A stretch of DNA of 64,000 bases from Acinetobacter sp. ANC 4470 (lineage in GTDB: Bacteria; Pseudomonadota; Gammaproteobacteria; Pseudomonadales; Moraxellaceae): NCBI RefSeq assembly GCF_002135335.1, contig NZ_NEGC01000003.1, positions 310,001-374,000 on the forward strand, written 5' to 3'. This document shows, piece after piece, positions 27,788-37,546 of this stretch. Below the pieces are notes generated by a model. That model was not told the origin of the DNA, made no database searches, and was given only the letters and a program-made list of their open reading frames with translations. Position numbers and translations under genes: made by a program. Each line of letters begins with the position of its first letter. Position 1 is the first letter of the stretch.

Positions 27788-28594
27788 TTATTTCACTTTG
27801 GCTTTACGAATCATTTTATACAATAAGCGTGGAGATAAGCGAGATACCCACACACCCAATTGTTCTTTTTTCCCGCCAACCACAATATATTCTTCATCCT
27901 TCAATAAAGCAGTCACCACTATTTTTGCAAAGGCTTCTGGCTCTAAACCATTTTCAATCGCTTCATCTTGATGCCCTTGAGCTTTGCCTTCCCCATTTAA
28001 AGCATTAAACGACACATTGGTTTTCACAAAACCGGGGAAAATAACCGAAACCCCAACACCTTCATCTGCCACTTCAGCACGTAAACTATTCGCCCACATA
28101 TGAATCGCGGCTTTGGCTGCGGAATAGGAGGCGCGATATTGCGTGCCTAACAAACCAGCCACACTGGAAACAAATACGATTCGACCCGATTTTTGCTTTA
28201 AAAATGTCGGTAACACCGTTTTGGTCAGAAAGACTTGCGAAAAGTAATCCACCTCCATAATGGCACGTTCAGTTTGCATGCTGGTATCGGCAATTAAGGC
28301 ACGCTGGCTTAAGCCTGCATTATTAATCAGCCAATCAATACGACCCTTTTTTTCAAGGACTTGCTCATAAGCATGGCGAACTTGTGCCTCATTGGTAATA
28401 TCCGCGCTGAGACAAATATGTCGCTCTGGATGAACTAAACTTTGGCGGACACTTTCCAACTCATCTATACGACGTGCAGTCAGAATAATCTGTGCGCCTT
28501 GTAAAGCGCACTCTTGTGCAAGGGCTTTACCTAAACCTGAAGATGCACCAGTAATCCATACCACTTTATTGTCTAAACTGCCCTGCTTCGCCAT
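27788..28594 (-). CDS. short-chain dehydrogenase/reductase
   Basis: A 268-residue classical SDR with TGASSGLGKALA (15-26, nucleotide-binding), NNAG (91-94), catalytic Ser in VSSVAG and the YSAAK pair (about 155-159). No signal peptide. The protein resembles the broad DltE/YvaG-type reductases; substrate not predictable. It lies in a three-gene minus-strand run with the PP-loop enzyme downstream and the unknown 227-residue protein upstream. Confidence 0.85.
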   Translation of the reverse strand: MAKQGSLDNKVVWITGASSGLGKALAQECALQGAQIILTARRIDELESVRQSLVHPERHICLSADITNEAQVRHAYEQVLEKKGRIDWLINNAGLSQRALIADTSMQTERAIMEVDYFSQVFLTKTVLPTFLKQKSGRIVFVSSVAGLLGTQYRASYSAAKAAIHMWANSLRAEVADEGVGVSVIFPGFVKTNVSFNALNGEGKAQGHQDEAIENGLEPEAFAKIVVTALLKDEEYIVVGGKKEQLGVWVSRLSPRLLYKMIRKAKVK

Positions 28595-28618
28595 GCTGCT
28601 TTTCCTGTTTTTACGTAA

Positions 28619-29302
28619 TTATGCATTGGTGGATAAGTTACTTTTTGGTTCATGATTCAAAAACATCAAAAAATGATCAAAATAACGCGGTGTTATTTGC
28701 GCATCATACTGCGTACCCAATTTTTCTAAACGCTTATAACCCATTTGCGTGGTCAAACCGATCACCCCATTTAATGTTTTATCAACCACCAAATTGAATT
28801 TCAACATTTTTTTAGGCTCACGCACCAAACTTGTTACGCCCTGATCTACCATTTGGATAAAAGCTTTTAAAGCGGGTGAAACATAGTGAATATTTCCCTG
28901 TTTCATTTGCTCAATACACTCCAAAAGTTCCACCACTAAAAGGTGATCGACAGGATAAGAAAGATAATGTTGACCCTCTTTTTCATGTGTCATATTTTCT
29001 AAATAGTTCACCATCGGCATGAGACGTTCATTACCAAAGAATGAAACCGACCAAGGCATATATTTGCGTACCATCTCTAAAATTTGCTGAATCACTTTTT
29101 CTGATTCATGGTCTCCAGATTGTGATAACCGCGCAACCTCACCAAAAACTTGATCGATAACCTCACAAGAAATATCTGCTAACACCTCACCTAAAGGCTT
29201 GGCTAAACTTTCAGTTTCACCGTCATTCAATTGCTGATGAATCTGTTGAAAGCGTTGGTGGGTTTTTGGTGTTAATTTTAAAGAAATTACATAATTCATC
29301 AT
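28619..29302 (-). CDS. conserved protein of unknown function
   Basis: A 227-residue protein I do not recognise. Its ATG is preceded by an excellent AAGGAGG, so it is certainly translated. It is predominantly helical, with no signal peptide, membrane segment or enzymatic motif. Notable stretches are DHLLVVELLECIEQMKQGN near the middle and NLVVDKTLNGVIGLTTQMGY near residue 177-196. It ends 24 bases before the SDR gene and heads that run of three. Its conservation could be checked only by search. Confidence 0.6.
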   Translation of the reverse strand: MMNYVISLKLTPKTHQRFQQIHQQLNDGETESLAKPLGEVLADISCEVIDQVFGEVARLSQSGDHESEKVIQQILEMVRKYMPWSVSFFGNERLMPMVNYLENMTHEKEGQHYLSYPVDHLLVVELLECIEQMKQGNIHYVSPALKAFIQMVDQGVTSLVREPKKMLKFNLVVDKTLNGVIGLTTQMGYKRLEKLGTQYDAQITPRYFDHFLMFLNHEPKSNLSTNA

Positions 29303-29438
29303 AATGACCTCCTTGTTAGAATTATTCTGCGACCATGTGTGCTGTTCTTATTGAGTGCTCATCATAAGATACCTATTTAGTCTGTATCAATCGCTTATTT
29401 TTTGCATTTGCTTAACATGCCTAATCTATGTTTTTTTT

Positions 29439-29447
29439 TGCTACAAT
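29439..29447 (+). promoter_or_regulatory. extended -10 promoter for valS
   Basis: TGC-TACAAT (TG at 29439-29440, hexamer 29442-29447) 39 bases before the valS ATG, preceded by a nine-T run. Confidence 0.5.
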
Positions 29448-29485
29448 AGAGCCAATTTTTTATTCACTTTCGATCTGTTTTTACT

Positions 29486-32380
29486 ATGACTGATTCTGCG
29501 CAAAATATTGCTACGACCTACGATCCAACCGAGATCGAAAAAAAATGGTACAAGACTTGGGAAGACAATGGCTACTTTAAGCCGTCTCAAAAAGGTGATT
29601 CATTCTGTATCATGATTCCGCCGCCAAACGTCACTGGTAGCTTGCACATGGGTCATGGTTTTAACAATGCCATTATGGATGCCTTGACGCGCTACAACCG
29701 TATGTCCGGTAAAAATACCTTATGGCAACCAGGAACTGACCACGCAGGTATTGCAACGCAAATGGTGGTTGAACGCCAATTGGCTGCGCAAGACATTAGC
29801 CGTCATGACCTTGGCCGTGAAAAGTTCATCGACAAAATCTGGGAATGGAAAGAACAATCGGGTAATAACATTACCAACCAGATTCGTCGTTTGGGTTCAT
29901 CTGTCGACTGGTCGCGTGAACGTTTCACCATGGATGATGGATTATCTAATGCAGTGAAAGAAGTCTTCGTTCGTTTGCACAAAGACGGTTTAATTTACCG
30001 TGGTAAACGTTTGGTCAACTGGGATCCAAAACTACAAACTGCCCTATCTGACCTAGAAGTCGAGAGTGATAAAGAAGAACAAGGTTCACTTTGGCACTTT
30101 AAATATTTCTTTGAAGATAAATCACTACGTACACACGATGATAAAGATTACATCGTGGTGGCAACCACACGTCCCGAAACCTTACTGGGTGATACAGCCG
30201 TTGCAGTTGCGTTAGATGATGAGCGTTATGCAGACTTAGTCGGCAAAAACATTATCTTACCAATCACAGGTCGTACTGTTGCGATTGTTAAAGATGAATA
30301 TGTCGATAAAGAATTCGGTACAGGCTGTGTCAAAATCACCCCTGCACATGACTTCAATGACTATGAAGTGGGTAAACGCTGCGAATTGCCAATTATCAAC
30401 ATTTTCAATAAAAATGCTGAAATTTTGGCCGAGTTTGAATTTATTGCCAAAGCGGGCGAACAGATTTCAAAAACCATTGCTGCCCCTGCGGACTATATTG
30501 GTTTAGAGCGTTTTGCTGCACGTAAAAAATTAGTTGAACAAGCAGAATCAGAAGGTTGGTTAGAGCAAATTCAACCGTACACCTTGAAGCCACCTCGCGG
30601 TGACCGTTCAGGCGTGATTGTTGAACCGTTATTGACCGATCAATGGTATGTCAAAATTGCACCCTTGGCTGAGCCTGCAATTCAAGCCGTTAAAGATGGC
30701 GACATTAAATTTGTACCTGAGCAATACAGCAACATGTATATGTCTTGGATGAACAACATTCAAGACTGGTGTATTTCACGTCAATTGTGGTGGGGTCATC
30801 GTATTCCAGCTTGGTACGATAACGACGGCAACGTTTATGTCGGTCGTAATGAAGCTGAAGTCCGCGAAGAAAATGGCATTGCTGCTGATGTTCAATTGAC
30901 TCAAGACGAAGATGTTTTAGATACGTGGTTCTCATCAGGTTTGTGGACATTCTCAACACTCGGCTGGACTGGCGACGCGAAGAAAGATGCGGAAAACTAT
31001 TTCCTCAATACCTTCCACCCAACAGATGTATTGGTGACAGGTTTTGACATCATCTTCTTCTGGGTTGCCCGCATGATCATGATGACCATGCACTTCATGA
31101 AAAATGAAGACGGCACGCCACAAGTTCCGTTTAAAACTGTGTATGTACATGGTTTGGTACGTGATGGTGAAGGTCAGAAAATGTCTAAATCTAAAGGCAA
31201 CGTGCTTGATCCATTAGATTTGATTGACGGTGTAGACCTTGAAACTTTGGTACAAAAACGTACCACAGGACTCATGAACCCGAAACAAGCCGCGAAGATT
31301 GAAAAATCAACGCGTAAAGAATTCCCTGAAGGCATTCAAGCTTACGGTACAGATGCCGTTCGTTTCACTTTCTGTGCACTTGCCAATACGGGTCGTGACA
31401 TTAAATTCGACATGAAACGTGTTGAAGGCTACCGTAACTTCTGTAACAAAATCTGGAACGGTACACGTTTCGTTCTGATGAATGTTGAAGGTCAAACGGT
31501 TGGTCAAACTGCCCGCCCTGATCTATGGGAATTACCTGAACAATGGATCATCAGCCGTCTACAAAAAGCGGAACTTGCTGTTCAACAAGCCTTTGCGACT
31601 TATCGTTTAGACTTGGCTGCGCAAGCGATTTACGAATTCATTTGGAATGAATACTGTGACTGGTATGTAGAGCTGACTAAGCCTGTTCTAAATGATGAAA
31701 ATGTTGCTGAAGAACGTAAAGCTGAAGTTCGTCGTGTATTGCTTGCGGTAATGGAAGCATCGTTACGTCTTGCGCACCCAATTATGCCGTACTTGACCGA
31801 AGAAATTTGGCAAACCCTTGCGCCAATGATTGGTTTGGGTGGCGAAACCATTATGACTGCGGCCTACCCTGTTGCTGACCCAGCGAAAATCAATGATCAA
31901 GCTGAAGCAGACATGCAATGGCTTCAAGGTTTGATTGGTGCAGTGCGTAATATTCGTGGTGAAATGGGCTTAGGTAATGCACGTTTATTGCCTGTATTGC
32001 TACAAAATACCACCGATGCTGAAAAAGCACAGATTGCGCGTATTGAACCCTTGGTTAAAGCATTGGCGAAAGTGGAAAGCATTACTTTCTTAACGGATGC
32101 TGAGCAACCGCCATTGTCCTCTTCATCTGTGGTCGGTCATGTATCTGTATTTGTTCCAATGAAAGGTTTAATTGACCCGAAAGCGGAATTGGGTCGTTTG
32201 CAAAAAGACTTTGATAAAGTTCAAAAGCAGCATGACCAAATTGCAGGCAAACTTTCAAATGAAGGTTTTGTGGCGAAAGCACCTGCTGCTGTGGTTGAAG
32301 GTGAAAAAGTGAAATTGGCTGAGTTTGCTGACCAGTTAGTGAAAATTAAAGCGAATATGGATCAGATTTCGGCGCTTTAA
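29486..32380 (+). CDS. valS: valyl-tRNA synthetase
   Basis: A 964-residue class I synthetase that charges tRNA-Val and edits mischarged threonine. The HIGH signature is in [14 protein letters not shown] (residues 48-61) and the KMSKS loop in [10 protein letters not shown] (about 565-574). The large CP1 editing domain lies between them, an anticodon-binding helical domain follows, and the C-terminal coiled coil ([20 protein letters not shown]) is intact. Length is typical. The gene is alone on its strand here. Confidence 0.98.
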   Translation: MTDSAQNIATTYDPTEIEKKWYKTWEDNGYFKPSQKGDSFCIMIPPPNVTGSLHMGHGFNNAIMDALTRYNRMSGKNTLWQPGTDHAGIATQMVVERQLAAQDISRHDLGREKFIDKIWEWKEQSGNNITNQIRRLGSSVDWSRERFTMDDGLSNAVKEVFVRLHKDGLIYRGKRLVNWDPKLQTALSDLEVESDKEEQGSLWHFKYFFEDKSLRTHDDKDYIVVATTRPETLLGDTAVAVALDDERYADLVGKNIILPITGRTVAIVKDEYVDKEFGTGCVKITPAHDFNDYEVGKRCELPIINIFNKNAEILAEFEFIAKAGEQISKTIAAPADYIGLERFAARKKLVEQAESEGWLEQIQPYTLKPPRGDRSGVIVEPLLTDQWYVKIAPLAEPAIQAVKDGDIKFVPEQYSNMYMSWMNNIQDWCISRQLWWGHRIPAWYDNDGNVYVGRNEAEVREENGIAADVQLTQDEDVLDTWFSSGLWTFSTLGWTGDAKKDAENYFLNTFHPTDVLVTGFDIIFFWVARMIMMTMHFMKNEDGTPQVPFKTVYVHGLVRDGEGQKMSKSKGNVLDPLDLIDGVDLETLVQKRTTGLMNPKQAAKIEKSTRKEFPEGIQAYGTDAVRFTFCALANTGRDIKFDMKRVEGYRNFCNKIWNGTRFVLMNVEGQTVGQTARPDLWELPEQWIISRLQKAELAVQQAFATYRLDLAAQAIYEFIWNEYCDWYVELTKPVLNDENVAEERKAEVRRVLLAVMEASLRLAHPIMPYLTEEIWQTLAPMIGLGGETIMTAAYPVADPAKINDQAEADMQWLQGLIGAVRNIRGEMGLGNARLLPVLLQNTTDAEKAQIARIEPLVKALAKVESITFLTDAEQPPLSSSSVVGHVSVFVPMKGLIDPKAELGRLQKDFDKVQKQHDQIAGKLSNEGFVAKAPAAVVEGEKVKLAEFADQLVKIKANMDQISAL

Positions 32381-32444
32381 GTGATTGTAATTTAAAATCT
32401 AATCTGTAAGATAAAGGGCTGATTATTCAGTCCTTTATCTTTGC

Positions 32445-33254
32445 ATGATATCCAATCTTCAAGCTATTTTACGTAAAAAATTAGAATCATACTCTTTTAT
32501 ACAGAATCCATATCAATCGAAAGAGCTAAATGAACAAGAACGACGTTTAAAGCGTATATATGAAGTTGCCATTGAGACCAGAAATTTTGAAATCTCTCAG
32601 CTAGTTCATCGAAATAATTTTTTCATGATTTTTCAAGGTGTTCTTATCGCCTGTATTATTAACTCGAATAACACCGTTCCCGTAGTGCACACTACTATTT
32701 GCTTAGTTGGTATTGGTATTTCCTTTTATCAGATGCAAGCAGCTTCAGGTGCAAAATTTTGGCAAGAATATTGGGAAATTGAAGTAAATAAATCTGAAAA
32801 AAGACTAAAACTTTTCTATGAAAATCAAGGAAAAGAATTTCATCAATTATTTGACAAAAAAACTGAATTAGTCCAAAAAGATGTATATGAAAAAATGCAT
32901 AGTAAATATCTAAATAAATATTCATTATTTTGGTCTAAATATTACTCTACCAATCCGTATAAATTTTTGCGAACCTATAATCCATTTACATTCACACGTA
33001 ATCGTATTCTGACAAAACCATCAGTTAGTAAAATTCCAATTCAAGTTGGCCGATTTCTTCTTTGTATTTGGTTAATAGTATTATTTACAACTACTCAATG
33101 GGGTACAACAAGTTATCAGTATTTAAAAGATTTAGGAATTATTAATGGATTACCGGGGAAATCTATTACAAATATTGATATCAGAAATCAATCTATACCC
33201 ATTCGCCAAGATGGATTTGATGATCCTGATGAAATCAAACTACTAAATAAATAG
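32445..33254 (+). CDS. RipA-like membrane protein (tentative)
   Basis: A 269-residue inner-membrane protein. A charged N-terminal helix (about 28-56, EQERRLKRIYEVAIETRNFEI) leads into two close membrane segments (about 58-74 and 80-98), then a long charged cytoplasmic stretch and a third segment (about 201-219, VGRFLLCIWLIVLFTTTQWG). The YEVAIETRNFEI-HRNNFF entry to the first segment resembles RipA-family octameric membrane proteins, which I recall from Francisella; other small pore-forming effector proteins share this layout. Its composition is more AT-rich than valS. It is followed 12 bases later by a 5'-nucleotidase gene, and the pair has its own terminator. Confidence 0.55.
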   Translation: MISNLQAILRKKLESYSFIQNPYQSKELNEQERRLKRIYEVAIETRNFEISQLVHRNNFFMIFQGVLIACIINSNNTVPVVHTTICLVGIGISFYQMQAASGAKFWQEYWEIEVNKSEKRLKLFYENQGKEFHQLFDKKTELVQKDVYEKMHSKYLNKYSLFWSKYYSTNPYKFLRTYNPFTFTRNRILTKPSVSKIPIQVGRFLLCIWLIVLFTTTQWGTTSYQYLKDLGIINGLPGKSITNIDIRNQSIPIRQDGFDDPDEIKLLNK

Positions 33255-33266
33255 GATATAAAAATT

Positions 33267-34262
33267 ATGAGTGGGTATGACTTAGAAAAAAAACTCGTTA
33301 TTGGCTTAGCTTCAAGTGCATTATTTAATCTCGAAGAATCTGATAAGGTATTTAGAACCCAAGGCGAACTTGCTTATCGTGAATACCAACGACAACATGA
33401 AAATATGCCCTTAGAGCCTAGCGTTGCATTTCCATTCATTCAACGCCTTTTAAGTCTCAATAACATTTTTCCACACGATAAGCCTTTTGTAGAAGTCATT
33501 TTATTATCACGAAATGATCCTGATACTGGACTACGTGTTATGAATTCTATTGAACATCATAACTTAAATATAAAGCGTGCTATCTTTTTACAAGGTAGAA
33601 CACCTCATAAATATATTAATGCTCTAAATATTAGTTTATTTTTATCAGCCAATGAAGCTGACGTAAATCAAGCTATTACAGCAGGATACCCTGCTGGCTT
33701 AATTCTAAAAGGTAATATTTTTGATATTGAACATAATGAGGAGTTACGTATTGCATTTGACTTTGATGGAGTCATTGCAGATGACTCCTCTGAAAAAATA
33801 TATAAAGAAAAAGACCTAAAAGCATTTATTGAAAATGAATCCAAACTTGCTGACCAACCTGCAAATACAGGGCCTTTACATAAATTGCTGCAACAATTAT
33901 CTACGCTTCAAAAAGCAGAATTAAAATATTTGGAAGATAATCCTACATATGAAAGCCGTTTAAGAATTTCCATTGTGACGGCACGTAATGCACCTGCTCA
34001 TAAGCGTGTAATTACAAGTTTACGTGCTTGGGGGATAGATACTATTAATGAAGCATTTTTCTTGGGAGGTATAGAAAAAAGGAAAGTTTTAGAAATCCTA
34101 AGACCACATATTTTCTTCGATGACCAAGCAACCCATGTAGAGAAAACAGCAAATAGCATAGCTTCTGTACATATTCCTTTTGGGATAGCCAATAAAAAGA
34201 TTGAAAGCAAAGAAACTACTGTTCCCCAAAGTTCGAACGAGCAAACCATTGAAAATATTTAA
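33267..34262 (+). CDS. cytosolic 5'-nucleotidase (NT5C1-like, HAD fold)
   Basis: A 331-residue protein matching the 5'-nucleotidase family PF06189. Features are VEVILLSRNDPDTGLRVMNS (75-94), SLFLSANEADVNQAI (123-137), and the HAD nucleophile motif RIAFDFDGVIADD (161-173, with D165 and D167). These are followed by ISIVTARNAP (235-242) and HIFFDDQATH (281-290), the metal-binding loop. It should dephosphorylate nucleoside monophosphates in the cytoplasm; this family is best known in animals and scattered bacteria. Pairing with the membrane protein upstream, in an apparent two-gene unit, is unusual for a salvage enzyme. Confidence 0.8.
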   Translation: MSGYDLEKKLVIGLASSALFNLEESDKVFRTQGELAYREYQRQHENMPLEPSVAFPFIQRLLSLNNIFPHDKPFVEVILLSRNDPDTGLRVMNSIEHHNLNIKRAIFLQGRTPHKYINALNISLFLSANEADVNQAITAGYPAGLILKGNIFDIEHNEELRIAFDFDGVIADDSSEKIYKEKDLKAFIENESKLADQPANTGPLHKLLQQLSTLQKAELKYLEDNPTYESRLRISIVTARNAPAHKRVITSLRAWGIDTINEAFFLGGIEKRKVLEILRPHIFFDDQATHVEKTANSIASVHIPFGIANKKIESKETTVPQSSNEQTIENI

Positions 34263-34284
34263 CTTTCATAAATACTCATCCCAA

Positions 34285-34313
34285 CCTTCTCCTATAGGGA
34301 GAAGGAGCTTTCT
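34285..34313 (+). terminator. terminator after the nucleotidase
   Basis: CCTTCTCC (34285-34292) pairs with GGAGAAGG (34298-34305), followed by AGCTTTCTTT. Confidence 0.65.
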
Positions 34314-34405
34314 TTATAACTTTAAACAATTATTCGATACGCAATGAAGTTTCCTCTCCTAAACAAGTGTTAAAGCACTGCTTTAAAACAAAGCGCAAGT
34401 AATAA

Positions 34406-34433
34406 GCATACTCAAAATATATTTTGAGTATGC
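34406..34433. repeat. dispersed palindrome, copy 2 (extended)
   Basis: A 28-base perfect palindrome whose central 18 bases, CTCAAAATATATTTTGAG (34411-34428), are identical to the copy at 12147-12164. Arms continue as GCATA / TATGC. It lies just past the end of the J-domain gene. Confidence 0.65.
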
Positions 34434-34455
34434 AAGTAAGAGGCTCTTTTAAAGA

Positions 34456-35517
34456 TCACAAAACACCACTCCCCAACAACATCTCCAAACCTTTCAACTT
34501 ACCCATATATTTAAGCCGTTCTTTTTCCCACTTCACTTGTTGTTTTAATTCAGCACAATCCGCTTCTAACTTCTTATACATATCCGCAATGTGTATTGGA
34601 TTTGAGGACTTTTGAGCTTTCGATTTTGTTTGTTTCGTCCAATTCAATGACTCAATAATGTCATCAATTTGATCATCTAACTGCTGTTTTTGCGCATCCA
34701 AAGCCAGTTTATAAAACTTCACTTGCTCATTGCTTAAACCCTTTTGAGCCATGCTCCTATTCTGCTCTACCTGTATTTGCAATTTGAGTAAATAAAATAA
34801 ATCCTGCTGCTCATAAGCTGCGTTGGCGTGTTGCAGCATCTCCGTTTTTTCAACTTTGAGCTGTTCATCTTGCTCACGGTCAGGGTGAATAATCGAGGCA
34901 ATTTTTAAATACACTGTTTTGAGTGATTGCTCCGCTATTTTTTGCGCTTGCTCACGTTTTTGTTTTTGTCTCTTTAACCTGTGTTGTTCACGCTCTACTT
35001 CATGTTGCTGTTCATCATATTCATAGCTATCTAAATTAATCTCTGCTTGTTCATCATTTGAGTGCTGCTCATAGGTTTCCGTCGGATCATAACTTTCAAC
35101 CGTTGCCTTTTTCTTGTTCTTTTTAGCTTGATTATGTTCTGCATGTTGTTGATAAAAATTATCAATTTGAGTCACTTTCAGCCTTTTCTGTTCTGACAGC
35201 ACTTGGGAACTTTTTAAAATTGCAGTGAGATTTTGGATTTTATCATCCAACTGTGCAATATCCGCTTTCGAAAATTCATAACGCTGTAAGCTGTTCCATA
35301 ACTGTTCAAGCTGCTGAAACAGTATGTCATGCAGTTCGGTATAGATGGGAACAAGGGTTTGACGTGCCTGTTGCTGAATTTCGGCTTGGGCTTTTTGCCA
35401 CGCTGCCAGTTGTATTTTTTGCTGTTCAATTTGCTCAATCAGCCGATTTAGCTTTTTTTGTTGTGGTGATAAATTTTGCGTGTCTTGCTGCACACTGAGT
35501 TTTAAATCGAACGACAT
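34456..35517 (-). CDS. J-domain coiled-coil protein
   Basis: A 353-residue protein, starting at the ATG at 35517 (MSFDLKLSVQ). It is almost wholly charged coiled coil (about 20-130 and 165-205) with Lys/Glu-rich and Gln-rich runs. A J-domain-like helical element with the essential HPD tripeptide (211-213, LKTVYLKIASIIHPDREQDE) sits near the middle and not at the N-terminus. A Zn-ribbon and C-terminal DnaJ domains are absent. It should stimulate a DnaK-type Hsp70 for a particular client. DnaK is not in this window. The neighbours, an early-stopped gene divergently upstream and a nucleotidase pair downstream, give little context. The start has a poor ribosome binding site. Confidence 0.7.
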   Translation of the reverse strand: MSFDLKLSVQQDTQNLSPQQKKLNRLIEQIEQQKIQLAAWQKAQAEIQQQARQTLVPIYTELHDILFQQLEQLWNSLQRYEFSKADIAQLDDKIQNLTAILKSSQVLSEQKRLKVTQIDNFYQQHAEHNQAKKNKKKATVESYDPTETYEQHSNDEQAEINLDSYEYDEQQHEVEREQHRLKRQKQKREQAQKIAEQSLKTVYLKIASIIHPDREQDEQLKVEKTEMLQHANAAYEQQDLFYLLKLQIQVEQNRSMAQKGLSNEQVKFYKLALDAQKQQLDDQIDDIIESLNWTKQTKSKAQKSSNPIHIADMYKKLEADCAELKQQVKWEKERLKYMGKLKGLEMLLGSGVL

Positions 35518-35694
35518 AGAAAAAATAAGCAAAAGAAAAACGATATCAATAATAACATTCCATCAGCGCAAAGCTAATGATGCTTTTATAAAGTATCTGC
35601 AAAGCTTTGTTAGCAAGAAGAAAATTATCCTTCATTAAAGTGCCAATTGAACATAGACTAGACTCAATATAACAAGAAATTCTATGAGGAAAAT

Positions 35695-36225
35695 ATGGCA
35701 CTTACTCAAGCCAATCTTATTCTTAATCAGTAACTTGCCGCTTGGGTGCAAGCTATAGGTTCAGTGATTGCAATATGTGTAGCGGTTGCTGTTCCCATTT
35801 ATTTTGACCGTAAACAACGCTTATATGAAAAGCAAACTCTGGAAAACCAAAAACAAAAGTTTTTTATTACCCTACTGCCTACGCTTTACCAACTTCGAAA
35901 TAGCACTTTTGCATTTCTTCAAGAGTTTCAGCATCAACAAAAAAGTGAAATAGATACCATCAAAACATTAGAGTCTGAATATTTAAACTTAATTCCTGTC
36001 TTTGCCAAAGAACTGCATATTTTTGTGCATAGTAATATTTACGATGAACACTTAAACCAACTGGCTTTTGAATTGTTTCATTCCGAAGAAATTTTATCGC
36101 AACATTTAAGGCGCCCTTCAGAACAAAAATGGATTGAGCATCAACAGAATTTAATTCAGCATGCACAGAAAATTGACCAGTTCACATCACAGATCATTCA
36201 AAAAATAGAAAGCAATTATTCCTAA
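35695..36225 (+). pseudogene. small membrane-anchored protein interrupted by early TAA
   Basis: An ATG at 35695 with AGGA upstream starts MALTQANLILNQ and meets TAA at 35731-35733. The same frame then continues LAAWVQAIGSVIAICVAVAVPIYFDRKQ to 36225. The hydrophobic segment needs residues from both sides of the stop, so the gene most likely had a CAA in place of the TAA. A GTG at 35746 could restart translation as a 159-residue protein. The intact gene would encode about 176 residues with one N-terminal membrane segment and a long charged helix. The function is unknown to me; similar short single-pass proteins are common in Acinetobacter. Confidence 0.6.
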
Positions 36226-36535
36226 ACTACAACCAAACAATCATATTGGCAGCTCAAAATATTTTTTATTTACAGTAAAATGTAATGGCACAAATCTTGC
36301 TTTGGACTTTAGTCGTATATTCTAACACTAACTAAAACGGGATAATTTGTATAGTTAATCTTAACAAAACAGTCAAAATTTCACTTGAGCCGATAATCAA
36401 AACTCGATTAAGATGAAATTTGATGTGTTTTTTTTAAACAGACCAAAAAGCCTAATTAATTCAGGTGCTAATTGATGCTGCACCAGTAACAATGACAGCA
36501 TAAGATAATGGAAAACACAAAATGGAGTTTTATAC
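36226..36535. other. intergenic region upstream of glt operon
   Basis: 310 bases with no gene. It should contain the promoter of the amino-acid ABC transporter operon; I see no strong -35/-10 pair or operator. A short T-run near 36430 is the only other feature. Confidence 0.5.
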
Positions 36536-37477
36536 ATGACACAGAAACGCACTATGACCTCTCTACTTTGTGCAAGCGCGCTCATGCTTGGACTCAGTGC
36601 TTGTAGCGATAATAAAGCACCAGCATCGGGCGAAAAACCTGCTGGAGATGCCAGCACTTCTGGCACACTGGATAAAATTAAAAAGTCGGGCACAATTGTA
36701 CTGGGTCATCGTGACTCATCTATTCCGTTCTCTTATATTGCTGACAATCCAACCCAACCTGTTGGCTATGCACATGACTTACAAATGAAAGTGGTTGAAG
36801 CACTGAAAAAAGATCTGAATATGCCAGATTTAAAAGTGCGCTATAACCTCGTTACCAGTCAAAATCGAATTCCATTGGTTTCAAACGGAACGGTTGACCT
36901 TGAGTGCGGTTCGACCACCAACAATAAAGAACGCCAGCAGCAAGTTGATTTCTCTGTGGGTTATTTTGAAGTCGGTTCGCGTCTACTCACGGCTAAAGAC
37001 TCAGGTGTAAAAGATTTTGCTGACTTAAAAGGTAAAAAACTCGTCACCACAGCAGGAACAACGTCTGAGCGCTATATTCGTCAGCACGAAAAAGAGTTAG
37101 GCATTGGCGAAATTATTTCTGCCAAAGACCATGCTGAATCTTTCTTAATGTTGCAAAACGGTCGTGCCGCAGCATTTATGATGGATGATATTCTACTTGC
37201 AGGTGAAAAATCGAAAGCCAAAGATCCAGCTAAATGGGAGATCGTCGGTACTGCACCTATCCACGAAATTTATGGCTGTATGTTACGTAAAGGTGACACA
37301 GGCTTTAAACAAGTGGTCGATGGTGCCATCAAAGCGGCTTATAGCTCTGGTGAAATCAACAAAATATATGAAAAATGGTTCCAACAACCAATTCCACCAA
37401 AAAATATTAACCTAAACTTCCCAATGCCAGAACAATTGAAAGCACTGATCAGTACACCGCATGATCGCGATCAATAA
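36536..37477 (+). CDS. gltI: glutamate/aspartate ABC transporter substrate-binding lipoprotein GltI
   Basis: A 313-residue periplasmic binding protein of the polar-amino-acid family. It has a lipobox LSAC with C23, so it is membrane-tethered in contrast to the soluble E. coli protein. The mature part begins TLDKIKKSGTIVLGHRDSSIPFSY (about 45-67), followed by the ligand-site segments DLECGSTTNNKERQQQVDFS and KLVTTAGTTSERYI. It heads a four-gene operon gltI-J-K-L in the order substrate protein, two permeases, ATPase. Glutamate/aspartate specificity is inferred from similarity to GltI. Confidence 0.88.
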   Translation: MTQKRTMTSLLCASALMLGLSACSDNKAPASGEKPAGDASTSGTLDKIKKSGTIVLGHRDSSIPFSYIADNPTQPVGYAHDLQMKVVEALKKDLNMPDLKVRYNLVTSQNRIPLVSNGTVDLECGSTTNNKERQQQVDFSVGYFEVGSRLLTAKDSGVKDFADLKGKKLVTTAGTTSERYIRQHEKELGIGEIISAKDHAESFLMLQNGRAAAFMMDDILLAGEKSKAKDPAKWEIVGTAPIHEIYGCMLRKGDTGFKQVVDGAIKAAYSSGEINKIYEKWFQQPIPPKNINLNFPMPEQLKALISTPHDRDQ

Positions 37478-37546
37478 TCATTTTAAAAAACAACATTCAG
37501 CATCAGGCAAAATGAATTCTTTGCCCGATGCTGATTGGGAGTGTCT

